A stretch of 64,000 bases of DNA, taken from positions 1,471,501-1,535,500 of the forward strand of contig NZ_AP022853.1 in NCBI RefSeq assembly GCF_011764585.1, written 5' to 3'. Below, in pieces: positions 23,345-33,063 of the stretch. Numbering within the stretch: position 1 is the first letter of the stretch; each line of letters opens with the position of its first letter. The stretch comes from Sulfurimicrobium lacus (GTDB lineage Bacteria > Pseudomonadota > Gammaproteobacteria > Burkholderiales > Sulfuricellaceae). The translations under genes and the position numbers were made by a program. The notes beneath the pieces were generated by a model, which was given only the letters and a program-made list of their open reading frames with translations, was not told the origin of the DNA and searched no databases.

Positions 23345-24850
23345 TCAGCTGGAATGGCGTTTCTTCAAGTTAAGGATAATTTCCTTTATTTTGTTCACAA
23401 TCAGGCTTTCTGAACCTGCTGGCATACCTTCCAGGCGCCAGAGCGCAAGAATGGATGCCGCATAGGTGATCGCGCCTACTGTGATCGCACCCAGCAACAG
23501 CGCGATTTTTACCAGTGTACTATCGCTCATGAATACTGAGATAAAGGCGTTTACCGCCAGGTACATAACAAGTGAGGCAGTAACCGGTCGCCAAAAAGCT
23601 TGTAGCCAATTCTTGAGTCTGAATTCTGGCAAGATCACTCGGAGGATAAAATAATGAGAAATGGCACAAGCGGCTGCACTCAATGGGAATACATAGTTAA
23701 CGGCTAGCAGGCCATGTTTAGGGATTAGCAAGAGAGATAATCCTATTAAGGCCGTTACGTTCACCGCGGAAGCCAGTGTCGATAGTTTTGGGAAACCTAA
23801 GGACATATAGACGACTGAAATATGGCTGAGCATTCCCAGTGCTGCAGTACTAATTGCCAGTGCACCGATAATTTCCGATGCAGGAAACCATTGTTCCCCC
23901 AAAAGGACAGATACAATTAATTTATCGGTAGCAAATATTCCAAATCCTGCAGGTATCGAAAAAATCGCTAACCCGGAAAGTACAGCCCCTAGTCCGTCGC
24001 TCAATCTGGTACGGTCGTGCGCAATTTTCGAAAAGGCTGGGAAGGCAACGCGAGCGATAATGCTTGAGGCTTCCCCGGTAAATGGGACGGCAATATCAAT
24101 CGATACATTATAAAAAGCGAGTTGTGCAGGGCCCAGCAGGCGCCCAACTATGAGGTCATTGGTGCGTAACTGGAGATAATTCAAGAAATTCAGCAACAGG
24201 AACCAGGAAGAAAACCCGATCAAATCCTTGTATGCTTTAAGTGTTAGCCGTGGTCGATATTTGCTTAGAATAAAACTGGTTATTACACCTACCAGGGTGC
24301 TGCCTACCATGCCCAAAATGAGCGCCCAATAACTACCAAGCAATAATGCAGCAATTGTGGCGACAACCAGTGACGTGATCTTCCTGGATAACACCCAGAT
24401 AACTTCAGGGGCCATATTCAGTTCCTTTCGGAACTTGACCATGCCGATGTTGGAGAAACCTCGCACAAAATTGTTGATGGCAAGCCAGTAAATAATTTTT
24501 TCCAGCCTTGCTTCGTGGAAAAAACTGGCGGCTATAGGCGCTAAAATCCATAAGAAAAGAGTAATAAGCACGCCGAAGATAATGTTGATTGTCCAGGCCG
24601 TGTTGTAGTGGGTCTGTGTCGGTTCTCTACGTTGAATAAGTGCTGCATCAATGCCAAAGCCACCGAGCAATTCAACGAGGGCTATAACTGGGGCTGCCAT
24701 TGCCACTAACCCAAAATCCGCGGGAAGCAGCAAGCGAGCAAGTATGAGCGTGCTGACCAACCCCAGGATACGTTCAGTCAGTTTTGAACCGAGCATCCAG
24801 AAGGCACCGTTGATGAAACGGCCTCTAACATTCAAATTGTTATGCATCAT
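23345..24850 (-). CDS. Wzx-type oligosaccharide flippase
   Basis: Integral membrane protein of 501 residues with about 12-14 hydrophobic segments. The start RFINGAFWMLGSKLTERILGLVSTLILARLLLPADFGLVAMA is the usual opening of the WzxC-like polysaccharide transporters. It should flip lipid-linked EPS repeat units across the inner membrane. With the O-ligase-like protein (29062) and the chain-length protein (46944) it suggests a Wzx/Wzy type pathway. It lies 12 bp upstream of the last glycosyltransferase. Start at ATG 24850 or 24847. Confidence 0.9.
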   Translation of the reverse strand: MMHNNLNVRGRFINGAFWMLGSKLTERILGLVSTLILARLLLPADFGLVAMAAPVIALVELLGGFGIDAALIQRREPTQTHYNTAWTINIIFGVLITLFLWILAPIAASFFHEARLEKIIYWLAINNFVRGFSNIGMVKFRKELNMAPEVIWVLSRKITSLVVATIAALLLGSYWALILGMVGSTLVGVITSFILSKYRPRLTLKAYKDLIGFSSWFLLLNFLNYLQLRTNDLIVGRLLGPAQLAFYNVSIDIAVPFTGEASSIIARVAFPAFSKIAHDRTRLSDGLGAVLSGLAIFSIPAGFGIFATDKLIVSVLLGEQWFPASEIIGALAISTAALGMLSHISVVYMSLGFPKLSTLASAVNVTALIGLSLLLIPKHGLLAVNYVFPLSAAACAISHYFILRVILPEFRLKNWLQAFWRPVTASLVMYLAVNAFISVFMSDSTLVKIALLLGAITVGAITYAASILALWRLEGMPAGSESLIVNKIKEIILNLKKRHSS

Positions 24851-24863
24851 GCGTTATTTTTAT

Positions 24864-25853
24864 TTATGACGCTAAAGTGTCTGGTTTTCTAAAATAGAAG
24901 CAGGCCTGGTCGCCTTCGCCTTTGCGATTCAGTTCCTCTGACTGCTGTTGAAATTCCGAAATCTGTTGTTGGGTAAATGGTGATTCCTGTGGGTTTTGCA
25001 TATAGGACTTCGGGTCGCGAAGCGTGATGTTCATCCGGTATTGTTCGCTACCCCAGAACTGCATGGGCGATGAATCATGGACAACCTGATCGAGATGGAA
25101 TCCAGCATGCTCTGCCAATAGCTTCATGCTTTTTTCAGTATGCAAATAGAGATGGCGGGGTGCATCCAGCTGTACCCAGTTTTCTCGATATGTGCGCCAG
25201 GCATAAGAGCTGGCAACAGGCACCCTGATTAAAACGTAGTGACCGGGACGCGTTATTCTGAAAAGTTGTTTCATGACCTCCTGAGGATCTTCCATGTGCT
25301 CAAATGAATGATGTAGCATGATGAAATCATATTGACTCTCGAGACTATGAAGATGGGCTTTAAGTATCTTCACGCCATTATCATAATTGATATCGTGCGC
25401 GATATATGGATCTATTCCCTCAAGGTGAATAAAACCCATATCCCGAAGTGATAGCAATAAACGCCCGGAACCGCATCCGACATCAAGAATACGGTCGGCA
25501 AACCGGGTTTGTGTATTGGTAAACCAAGATGCAAATTCAGGCTTGCCGAATTTGATCGTGAGAGCTTTGCCTATTAAGTCACGACCTTCTATGCAATAAG
25601 CAAATCTGCGCTTTTTAGCAAAGGAGGCAAGTGTAAATCGGGAATTGAGAGATCCTGAGAACGAGTAATAATTATCCGGATAAAAGCGTGAAAGATCATC
25701 CGGAATCTGGGCTATCTGCAAACAACCACAGTTTCCACACTCCAGATAATCAAACTGCTCATTCATGCCAAACATCATTTCAGGCACCGAATATTTGGTG
25801 TTATTGCTTTTGTTACCGCATATCCTGCAACTTGACTGCACATCAGTAGGCAT
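24864..25853 (-). CDS. SAM-dependent methyltransferase with N-terminal zinc-finger-like module
   Basis: Protein of about 329 residues. N-terminal CRICGN (near 10) and ECGNCGCLQ (near 39) make a four-Cys zinc-binding module as in C-methyltransferases of sugars (NovU/TylCIII type). The Rossmann domain begins RILDVGCGSGRLLLSL near 135, then GIDPYIAHDINY, FIMLHHSFEHMEDPQEVMKQL and GHYVLIRVPV. It probably methylates an NDP-sugar or EPS component. ATG 25853 chosen; GTG 25862 would add three residues. The 198-bp gap upstream breaks the otherwise tight operon. Confidence 0.85.
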   Translation of the reverse strand: MPTDVQSSCRICGNKSNNTKYSVPEMMFGMNEQFDYLECGNCGCLQIAQIPDDLSRFYPDNYYSFSGSLNSRFTLASFAKKRRFAYCIEGRDLIGKALTIKFGKPEFASWFTNTQTRFADRILDVGCGSGRLLLSLRDMGFIHLEGIDPYIAHDINYDNGVKILKAHLHSLESQYDFIMLHHSFEHMEDPQEVMKQLFRITRPGHYVLIRVPVASSYAWRTYRENWVQLDAPRHLYLHTEKSMKLLAEHAGFHLDQVVHDSSPMQFWGSEQYRMNITLRDPKSYMQNPQESPFTQQQISEFQQQSEELNRKGEGDQACFYFRKPDTLAS

Positions 25854-25862
25854 AGTGGGCAC

Positions 25863-26051
25863 TCAAAAGTTAATCAATATATAACTGCGGCATCGCCGCC
25901 AGACTGGCGAACATCAAGGCGATGGAGGTGGTGCGTTCAGGACGTGTGTCGAATTAAGCGTGATCCTGCCTAGTGCTCTGAAACTTTGCCCACGGATATC
26001 AGAAATTGCTGGTCATGCCATCGACCGGCCAGATTGGGCAAGGCGACAACA
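25863..26051. other. gap with a possible coding remnant
   Basis: On the plus strand around 25888-25950 a frame reads AARLANIKAMEVVRSGRVSN followed by a stop. It looks like the C-terminus of a protein but has no start and no upstream frame, and I do not recognise it. It may be a remnant left by a rearrangement at this break in the operon. Confidence 0.25.
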
Positions 26052-26951
26052 TTACGCTGATAGCTGCTGGATAACGCGCCTAGCCTGGCGGACGTACATA
26101 CCCCCCATGAACCGGAATTCGCCAAAAAAATGCACGAACATGGCTTTCGCGTTATCTACTTTTGGGCTCCAGAACTGGTAACGTTCAACAGGGAGCACCA
26201 GTGAATCCGGGGCATTGGCTGCCATGAAATTCGAGGTAACCTGTTCGCTGCCCCATTCATGCCATTTTGCTTTGCCAATCAGCTTTTCCATCTGGGTTGA
26301 GAATTCCTGGATTTTCTCCGGCAATAACTGGCCCTTTGCAAAACCCGTGAAACCGGCACATCCACGGACGTATTTGAGATGCTCATGGCCAGGGTAGTTC
26401 GCGAGGGCACGCTCGGCGTGAGACTGCACATGATTGCTCGTGCTCATGTGAGCAAAACGGGCGGCGTCGCTAAACCCGACCGTTTCGCGGCCTGTACTGG
26501 TGCCGAGTGTAAAGCTTCGCTTCTGGGCCAGGCACTCCAGGATTTCTGTCGGTTCGCTCAAGGTCAGGGTGTCAGAATCCAGTTGAATCACATAATGATC
26601 GTTGTTTTCCTGGCTTAGCGTGAACAGTCGTTCCCAGCAACCGCCTGTGGGGCATGCGCCTACAGGAACACCCTTGCTGGGTACGAAACGAATCGTGTCA
26701 AAGTGATTGGAAAGGATGTGTCGGTCTTCCGGCAACAGGCCGTCATCCACAATGACGAAGCCCTGCGGCTTGACGAAGCGTGCGAAAGATTTCATCGCCA
26801 ACATGAACATCGTCATGTCGGGGTGGTGTAACTGGCTGACGATCAATACATCGCTAGCTGGGTCGCATTTGATGGGCGGTGTATTGAAAATGTCCGAGCA
26901 TCGGAAGTTAAACCATGCCCGATCGATTTTTCTTTTTATTCTGGCAATCAT
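26052..26951 (-). CDS. probable glycosyltransferase, GT-A like
   Basis: Protein of 299 residues. SDVLIVSQLHHPDMTMFMLAMKSFARF opens a nucleotide-binding fold; VIVDDGLLPED near 67 and VIQLDSDTLTLSEP near 120 (DxD-type motif) suggest a GT-A enzyme with metal-bound NDP-sugar. RGCAGFTGFAKGQLLPEKI and WGSEQVTSNFM are further conserved-looking blocks. No signal peptide. It lies between two gaps of about 200 bp (25863-26051 and 26952-27158) inside the EPS operon. I cannot assign it to a named family with confidence. Confidence 0.7.
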   Translation of the reverse strand: MIARIKRKIDRAWFNFRCSDIFNTPPIKCDPASDVLIVSQLHHPDMTMFMLAMKSFARFVKPQGFVIVDDGLLPEDRHILSNHFDTIRFVPSKGVPVGACPTGGCWERLFTLSQENNDHYVIQLDSDTLTLSEPTEILECLAQKRSFTLGTSTGRETVGFSDAARFAHMSTSNHVQSHAERALANYPGHEHLKYVRGCAGFTGFAKGQLLPEKIQEFSTQMEKLIGKAKWHEWGSEQVTSNFMAANAPDSLVLPVERYQFWSPKVDNAKAMFVHFFGEFRFMGGMYVRQARRVIQQLSA

Positions 26952-27158
26952 AAGGGCAGAGGATTCAAGTCAGAAAATGCCATATCAGCCACTAAGCAGG
27001 TGTGTCGGAGCCTTATCCTACCAACGCAGTTTGTCATCATTTTGGAGACCATCCATATCTTGAAGCAGTTGTGCAGGACAATATTCATATTGTATTTGAG
27101 TTCGCAAAGCCGTGCAGCCCTGTTACAAGTGAGGGCAATGGACGTCATTGCCTAATTT

Positions 27159-28058
27159 CTAGCGCAGATGGGAATTACGCAATTGCCATAACTGTTCCTG
27201 GAGACGCTCCAATGCACCGTTAAATATTTGATCTTCGCTTAGCTCGGTATTAGCGACATCCGCAATCTTTTTCAACTGATGGATAGCGCTATCGAATTGC
27301 GCGGCGGAACTTTTTGGCGGCGGCGGAGGCGTCCATTCCGCGCCTATCCTTAACTTCATGCCTCCGCGCTTTATCTGATTTATCAGCTTAGCCTTGGCAC
27401 CCAATCCTCGTTCAGCATCCCATATTTCTGGCAAAACGAAAGGCTTGTACGTCATGCCCAACGAAGAACACCAGTCCTGCCATTTAAAATCAAGGACATG
27501 TGAATAACATTTTATGGGTATCCAGGGTACGCGCAGTGCGTCGGCGACGATGGCTCCGTGCATGGCTTCGGCAACAACAAATTTAGAACGGTTGATGGCC
27601 TGCAAGGTCTCCTCTACAGGAGATGTCGGATCAATGTAGTGCAGTCCTGCGGCTTCGCTGATGGCGCGCCAGTCCGCGCGAGACATGCTGTCATGATGAG
27701 GCATGAAAGACACAATGGAACGACTTTCGGGCGCGTGGACTTCCTGGGCGATCAGGGCGGCGGCGTCAGTGATAGCCAGCTTCCTGTCCAATCCCAGCAC
27801 TTCTGCGGTTAATGGTCCCCGAACGCAATAAAATTTCCAACGAGAGTCCGGTTTTAGTGTCTCGCCATATCCTGCGCCACTGCCGAACACCAGTTTGCGT
27901 GGTGCGACGGGGACACGGTGATTGAGCAACGTGCCTATGCCTACGAACAAGGTCGAATCGTCCTCGTCCAGTAGCTCAGGAATAAGCCTGTTCCACAGCC
28001 ACGGGTTCAAATCATCCCCGAAATTTCCACCTGGCGCTTTGTAATAATACAGTTTCAT
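27159..28058 (-). CDS. polysaccharide pyruvyl transferase
   Basis: Protein of 299 residues of the PS_pyruv_trans/CsaB type, which transfers pyruvate from PEP to a sugar as a ketal. Opening KLYYYKAPGGNFGDDLNPWLW is typical, followed by GIGTLLNH, VFGSGAGYG, RGPLTAEVLGL near 80-90 and VAEAMHGAIVADALRVPWIPI near 178 (AMHGAI is a hallmark). Pyruvylation would add negative charge to the EPS. It overlaps the GT2 gene by 4 bp (28055-28058), so both are translated together. Confidence 0.88.
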   Translation of the reverse strand: MKLYYYKAPGGNFGDDLNPWLWNRLIPELLDEDDSTLFVGIGTLLNHRVPVAPRKLVFGSGAGYGETLKPDSRWKFYCVRGPLTAEVLGLDRKLAITDAAALIAQEVHAPESRSIVSFMPHHDSMSRADWRAISEAAGLHYIDPTSPVEETLQAINRSKFVVAEAMHGAIVADALRVPWIPIKCYSHVLDFKWQDWCSSLGMTYKPFVLPEIWDAERGLGAKAKLINQIKRGGMKLRIGAEWTPPPPPKSSAAQFDSAIHQLKKIADVANTELSEDQIFNGALERLQEQLWQLRNSHLR

Positions 28059-29065
28059 CGTCGCTCACTTTTAACAAACCATTTACTCTTGGGTGAAAAC
28101 ATTTCTCTGGTGAGGGAAGCCAGCAGATAAACGAACGCTTTCGGTTGGAAAAGTCGCCAGGTCAAACTGTTGTAAAAAGCCTGCGCTGCGACGCTCGGTT
28201 TGCCGCCAAAAAAATGCAGATATCCGTGACCAAAGCACAAGCCGGCAAGCCTGTGGCGCACCCTTCCGATGTTGGCGCTTCGGCCATCCGGTCCATGATA
28301 TCCCCACTTTTCCACGGCTTCCTTGACCACCATGTATTCGTAATTTGCGTCGCAAATTTTAGCGGTGGTGCTGGAAGGATGCTGCCGATATAGCGCTGCT
28401 TGACCAGGCAATTTCGCCATGCTGCATGCCCGTGACGCCCTCAACCAGAATTCATAATCCTCGCCTTTACGCAAATCTTCGCGAAACAGACCGATCTTAT
28501 CAATAACCGAGCGGCGCATTACGGCGGTTACTATCCAGACGTATGAGTCGATTAACATCTCGGGATAAATTCCCCCCGAAAAGCGCTCATCCAACTCCAT
28601 GGATTCATTAATATATAAATCCGATGGTTGATTAAAAACCCCATGCTCATCAGGTAGCCACTTATAAAATTCGCCAAACACGACATCGAAATCCGGATGT
28701 GTTTCAAGGAAGCTGATCTGGCGGTTCAATTTTCCGGGCAACCAAACATCATCGCCGTCGAGAAAAGCAATATATTCCCCTCGTGCCACAGTCATGGCGC
28801 GATTGCGCGCGGCCCCTGCGCCCCCATTTTTATCCTGCTGAATCAGCGTGACCGCATCGCCATAAGATTTGATGATTTCTACCGTTTCATCGCTGGAGCA
28901 ATCGTCGACCGCTATTACTTCCAAAGATGGGTAACCCTGATTAAAAACACTGTCCAGCGCTTGATGAAGATAGGCGGCGCAGTTATAGAGAGGCACAATT
29001 ACACTCACCAATGGTAACGTTTCCCCTGGCTCTCCGGAGCGCTTGTTCAATCGCTCCATCGTCAT
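28055..29065 (-). CDS. glycosyltransferase family 2
   Basis: GT2 enzyme of 336 residues. LVSVIVPLYNCAAYLHQALDSVFNQGYPSLE at the start, VDDCSSDETVEII, NGGAGAARNRAMTVARGEYIAFLDGDDVWLPGKL (DxD near 100-105) and EDYEFWLRASR near 205 are standard. Inverting sugar transfer in the cytoplasm to an EPS intermediate. It overlaps its neighbours by 4 bp on both sides (28055-28058 and 29062-29065). Confidence 0.93.
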   Translation of the reverse strand: MTMERLNKRSGEPGETLPLVSVIVPLYNCAAYLHQALDSVFNQGYPSLEVIAVDDCSSDETVEIIKSYGDAVTLIQQDKNGGAGAARNRAMTVARGEYIAFLDGDDVWLPGKLNRQISFLETHPDFDVVFGEFYKWLPDEHGVFNQPSDLYINESMELDERFSGGIYPEMLIDSYVWIVTAVMRRSVIDKIGLFREDLRKGEDYEFWLRASRACSMAKLPGQAALYRQHPSSTTAKICDANYEYMVVKEAVEKWGYHGPDGRSANIGRVRHRLAGLCFGHGYLHFFGGKPSVAAQAFYNSLTWRLFQPKAFVYLLASLTREMFSPKSKWFVKSERR

Positions 29066-30411
29066 AGCGGTCTCTTGTGGTGTAACGGTGGTGAAGTCCT
29101 GAAGTCAGCGGCAACTTCGATTGTCTCTGCTGCGAGCATTTTATTTTTTTGAGGCATTTCCAGGGGGTCGTTCTTTTTTTCGCGCTGGTGGGCTTCGACC
29201 CATCGGCGCGCCAGCACGACCAACACCAGAATGTTGTAGGGAAGATCGAAATAAGCCAGGCTTAGGAAAGCGCCTCCCACAGCATAGCCAATCAGGCTGA
29301 CCTGACACATGCTGCCCAGCACTGCGACCCATTCTGTTTCAGGATTGCCAGTTGCATTTTTTCTGAGCCAGCCCGCCCAGCGCCAGGTCAGGCCCCACAT
29401 CGTCAGAAACAGGGCCAGACCGACGAAGCCGTGCTCACCCAGAACCTGAAAATAGATGCTGTGGGCCGCGTGAATATCCAGCGGGTTCGGCGCGTAAAGT
29501 GCGAATGGCCCAGGATTGTATATGTCGAATCCGCCACCGAAAAAATTCGCTTTCGCAAGATTCCATGCGAACCACCATGCATTGATACGCCCCATGGCAG
29601 AAGTATCCTGCTGGTACTCACCGATGGTGTCTATTCGGGCATGCCAGGATTCCGGCATGAAGGACACCAGAAGCATGCCGCCCACAATCATCAGCGTTCC
29701 GAAAAAAATCTTTTGCCGTCCACGCAACCATAACAGCACCATCATTGCCACGATGCCAAGCAAGGCACCACGGGATTGACTGCCGATGGCCGCAATAGCC
29801 GTCAGGGACATGGCTGCCAGCCACGCCTGGCGCTGCCAGACCTTGGCGGCCAGTTCCCGCAGAAAATACATAAGGGGGATGACAATGATAAGAGCCAGTG
29901 CCACTTCGTTGTTCCCACCGATGAACCCCCCGGGGCCCCAGACACGGTAATTCCCGCCGGTGGCCAGGGTGAAGATTCCCCCCTTCACGCCAAAATACCC
30001 AAGGGAAATGACGAGCACCCACACCAGTGCGATGATGTGTTGTTTGCTGTTAAGGAGGACCAGGGCCACAAGAATCATGAAGTCGATCTTGAGTACCTTG
30101 TCCAACATATCTGTGCTGCCCTTCGGGTTAAATGAAAATAGATAGGTAACGCAAATCCAGAGCATGAAGAGCATCAGCGCAATCGCAGGAGCAGAGAGGA
30201 AATAATTCTTTTTGTCCTTGGTAAGAAACAGTCCCACCAGCGTGGCGCCGCCAATCACAGCCGCAACCGGGAAGTCCACAGCAGCGCCGTATGTGAGTTT
30301 GTGGGGGTTCATGATGCTTACCCATGTCCACAGAAGTACTCCGACATAGGGGTGCGCCAGTGCCCATGCCGCGCCCAGGAAGATAATCGCGAGTACCAGT
30401 GTGCTTCGCAT
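29062..30411 (-). CDS. O-antigen ligase-like membrane protein, exosortase A-associated
   Basis: Polytopic membrane protein of 449 residues of the probable O-glycosylation ligase family of exosortase A loci, related to WaaL/Wzy. About ten hydrophobic segments; the long periplasmic loop near residues 270-330 contains NAWWFAWNLAKANFFGGGFDIY and IHAAHSIYFQVLGEHGFVGL. The conserved loop His/Arg residues are typical of this superfamily. It may polymerise EPS or attach glycans to PEP-CTERM proteins. I chose ATG 30411 (MRSTLVLAI, with GGGGAAA upstream); an ATG 13 codons earlier (30450) would overlap the preceding gene. Confidence 0.87.
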   Translation of the reverse strand: MRSTLVLAIIFLGAAWALAHPYVGVLLWTWVSIMNPHKLTYGAAVDFPVAAVIGGATLVGLFLTKDKKNYFLSAPAIALMLFMLWICVTYLFSFNPKGSTDMLDKVLKIDFMILVALVLLNSKQHIIALVWVLVISLGYFGVKGGIFTLATGGNYRVWGPGGFIGGNNEVALALIIVIPLMYFLRELAAKVWQRQAWLAAMSLTAIAAIGSQSRGALLGIVAMMVLLWLRGRQKIFFGTLMIVGGMLLVSFMPESWHARIDTIGEYQQDTSAMGRINAWWFAWNLAKANFFGGGFDIYNPGPFALYAPNPLDIHAAHSIYFQVLGEHGFVGLALFLTMWGLTWRWAGWLRKNATGNPETEWVAVLGSMCQVSLIGYAVGGAFLSLAYFDLPYNILVLVVLARRWVEAHQREKKNDPLEMPQKNKMLAAETIEVAADFRTSPPLHHKRPL

Positions 30412-30424
30412 CGTGTTTCCCCGG

Positions 30425-31807
30425 TTACACCGTGCCGGCGGGTGAACCAACCGCGCTTTTTACATGACTGACGACATATCGAAATTTGCCGGACGCTTCC
30501 TTGGGAATCGATACGACGTGTTCGATTTGAATGCTGACCTCACTCCCAAGACGTTGCTTTAAAGCAGTTGCGATCGTTTGCAAGCTTTCGTGCTGGAAAG
30601 GCGCTTCGGTCACTAAAAACACCTGGGTGAGGTCCAGGCTTTCCTGAACGATCTTGAACTCTTTCACCCCCGGCAAGTCGCGAACCACGTAGACCAGCGC
30701 CAGTCCATGCATCACCGTGCCGTCCTGCGCAACGACGAAGTCCGTGGTGCGGCCCTGGATTTCCTTGAGCAACGGCAGGCCGCGTCCGCAGGCGCACAAC
30801 TGGTCGTCGAGCACGCCGACGTCGCCGGTGCGATAGCGGATAAAGGGGAAATCGCCGGTGGCGAGATGGGTGGTGACAATTTCCCCCGGCTGGCCATGAG
30901 GTACCGGATTGCCGGCGTCGTCCACGATTTCGACGATGATGTCTTCGGCAGTAAGATGCATGCCGCCGCTCGGACACTCGTGCGCGATGAAGCCCGCATC
31001 CCGCCCGCCGTAGCCATTCGCGACATTGCAGCCGAAAATGCGGGAGATCTGTTCGCGCTGATGATCGTAGAGTTTCTCCGAGGTCACGAATGCGACACGG
31101 ATGCCGAGGTCATCCATGCGCTGCCCGCGGGCTTCGGCATGATGGGCAATATGCGCCAGCGCCGATGGATAGCCGAACAGCATCCGTGGACGCATGGCGC
31201 GAATTTCCGCCACGAAGCCGTCGAGTTTTGCTTCGGACATTTCAAATGCGGGCAACAGCTTGGTGCGCAGCAAACTGTCGCGGATCTGGCGCACCCTGTC
31301 CTGGGTGCCCAGCTCGATGGGCGAGCCCCACACCACGATTTCCGGGTCGCCGATGTCGACGTCCCACCAGCGGGTGGCGCGCCATTTGGCAGCCACGTCG
31401 TGACTGACGCGCTTGGTGCCAAGAAAGAAAATGAGCGGTTCGCCGCTGGAGCCGCCGGTGTTGAAGCGGGACAGCCCTTGCGCGATTTCCGACTTCAACT
31501 GCTCCGTGTTGGCACGGATGATCGCCTTGGTCAGCAATGGCAGCCGGGCAAGATCGGCAAGACTGCTGACGGTCGAAGGGTCGAACGCCTGGTCGCGAAA
31601 CAGGCCGCGATAGTAAGGCACGTGCTTTCCCACATTGGAAAGAAATGTCCGCAGGCGCTCCACGCGCAATGCTTCCAGCGCGCCGGGCGACAGCCACTGG
31701 TTGCGTTCCATTTCCTTGCGGATCTGCACCGTATCATGGTGTTTTAATGTTTCGTGCAATGGAAACAGGCAGGATGACACCATGCGGGTGTAAAGGTTTA
31801 GCGACAC
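30425..31807 (-). CDS. CapK/PaaK-like adenylate-forming protein
   Basis: Protein of 460 residues of the phenylacetate-CoA ligase/CapK family found in capsule loci. HVPYYRGLFRD near 60, RFNTGGSSGEPLIFFLG near 112 (P-loop), GYGGRDAGFIAHEC near 268, FIRYRTGDVGVLDDQLCACGRGLPLLKEIQGRTTDF near 325-360 (YRTGD and GRxxD) are all present. Unlike the protein at 3857 its loops look fully functional. It probably activates an acyl group that decorates the EPS. GTG start at 31807 with AGGAA upstream; the first 10 bp overlap the preceding glycosyltransferase. Confidence 0.88.
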   Translation of the reverse strand: MSLNLYTRMVSSCLFPLHETLKHHDTVQIRKEMERNQWLSPGALEALRVERLRTFLSNVGKHVPYYRGLFRDQAFDPSTVSSLADLARLPLLTKAIIRANTEQLKSEIAQGLSRFNTGGSSGEPLIFFLGTKRVSHDVAAKWRATRWWDVDIGDPEIVVWGSPIELGTQDRVRQIRDSLLRTKLLPAFEMSEAKLDGFVAEIRAMRPRMLFGYPSALAHIAHHAEARGQRMDDLGIRVAFVTSEKLYDHQREQISRIFGCNVANGYGGRDAGFIAHECPSGGMHLTAEDIIVEIVDDAGNPVPHGQPGEIVTTHLATGDFPFIRYRTGDVGVLDDQLCACGRGLPLLKEIQGRTTDFVVAQDGTVMHGLALVYVVRDLPGVKEFKIVQESLDLTQVFLVTEAPFQHESLQTIATALKQRLGSEVSIQIEHVVSIPKEASGKFRYVVSHVKSAVGSPAGTV

Positions 31808-33063
31808 GTTTCCGATTCCTTGTGTTGTGGGCGCAGCGGCATGGCTGGCCGTTCGGTACTGTGGTGTCGAGCGATCTCGCGAAATGCTTCAACCAGTTGG
31901 GCAATTCGGGAATCCCATGCGTTTTCTTCGGCGTAAGCAATGATTTTGCTGCGCTCCCATTTCCGCTCAAGCGCGGCCGAGAGGGCCTGTTTCAGCGCTG
32001 CCTGGTCGCCAAAGGGAACGATGGCCCCCAGTTCCGGTTTGCACACGACTTCTGCGTTGCCGCCCACGTCGGTGGTAATGACAGGCAGGCCACAGGCCAT
32101 GGCTTCGAGAAAAACGTTTGCCCACCCTTCATTTCGGGTAGCAAGCACGAACACGTCCGCTGCGGAAAGAAGGTTCTTCAGCGCTTCCGACTCCATCGGG
32201 CCGGTAAAAGTGACGCGTTTTTCCAGGCCGGACTCGGCTACCTGGGCTCGCAACTGGGCACCCATGTCGCCTTCCGGGCTGGGGCCGCCCACGATCAGGT
32301 AATGCAGCTCCGGATGGTTCTCAAGCAGGGCAGGGAGGCAGGCGATGACGCGATGGAAGCCCTTTCTTTCGACCAGTCCGCCGACCGATATGAGGACCGG
32401 CGCATCGGGCGGCAGGCCGAGTTCGATGCGAGCGGCTATCTTGTCGACGGCATGAAATTTCGTGGTGTCCACGCCATTCCCCACCACTTGCGTTCTGGCT
32501 TCGGGAATGCCGAGCGCAAGGGCCAGCTGGCGCAACGAATCGGATACTGAGAACACCCGCGCCGCGGACTGCATGGCCAAAGTCATGCGTTTCCTGAATG
32601 CCGGCTGTTTGGCCAGGCGCGACTCGGTGCCGCGAAGCGTAACGGTGAAGGGAAGCGCCAGCCATCTGCCGAGCAAGCTCGCGGCGTAACCGTCGGGGTA
32701 GGCGAAGTGGCTGTCGATGATCTCGCACCGCTGCTCGCGCTGGAGTTTGCGCATCAAGGCGAACGTGCTCAGCGCGAGAAACAGCCCGTCCAGCGATTTG
32801 AATATGCCCGGTATGGAGAAAAACCGCGGGTGCAGCACCTCGATGCCATCCTGTATCTCCCGATAGGACGGCGCCGGGCGAAAATGCGGCCGAAAAAGGC
32901 GAATCAAACCCTGAAACGGAAACCACGGAACCGGCGCGACCACCATGAGCGGCAACACCCTGGCCACCCGGAACATGCGTTCGCGAATGAAGACCCCGGC
33001 GCCCGGCTGGGCGGCGTTGGGGAACAGGGTGGTGAAGACCACGATGCGGGGGCTTTCAGGCAT
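31798..33063 (-). CDS. glycosyltransferase family 4
   Basis: GT-B enzyme of 421 residues. Acceptor domain: VVFTTLFPNAAQPGAGVFIRERM at the start and IIDSHFAYPDGYAASLLG near 115. Donor domain: VVGNGVDTTKFH near 195, LISVGGLVERKGFHRVI near 225, and ATRNEGWANVFLEAMACGLPVITTDVGGNAEV near 315 (E-x7-E type motif). Start ATG 33063 overlaps the upstream gene by 8 bp (ATGCCTGA), which rules out the much longer frame that extends into that gene. Confidence 0.92.
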   Translation of the reverse strand: MPESPRIVVFTTLFPNAAQPGAGVFIRERMFRVARVLPLMVVAPVPWFPFQGLIRLFRPHFRPAPSYREIQDGIEVLHPRFFSIPGIFKSLDGLFLALSTFALMRKLQREQRCEIIDSHFAYPDGYAASLLGRWLALPFTVTLRGTESRLAKQPAFRKRMTLAMQSAARVFSVSDSLRQLALALGIPEARTQVVGNGVDTTKFHAVDKIAARIELGLPPDAPVLISVGGLVERKGFHRVIACLPALLENHPELHYLIVGGPSPEGDMGAQLRAQVAESGLEKRVTFTGPMESEALKNLLSAADVFVLATRNEGWANVFLEAMACGLPVITTDVGGNAEVVCKPELGAIVPFGDQAALKQALSAALERKWERSKIIAYAEENAWDSRIAQLVEAFREIARHHSTERPAMPLRPQHKESETCR

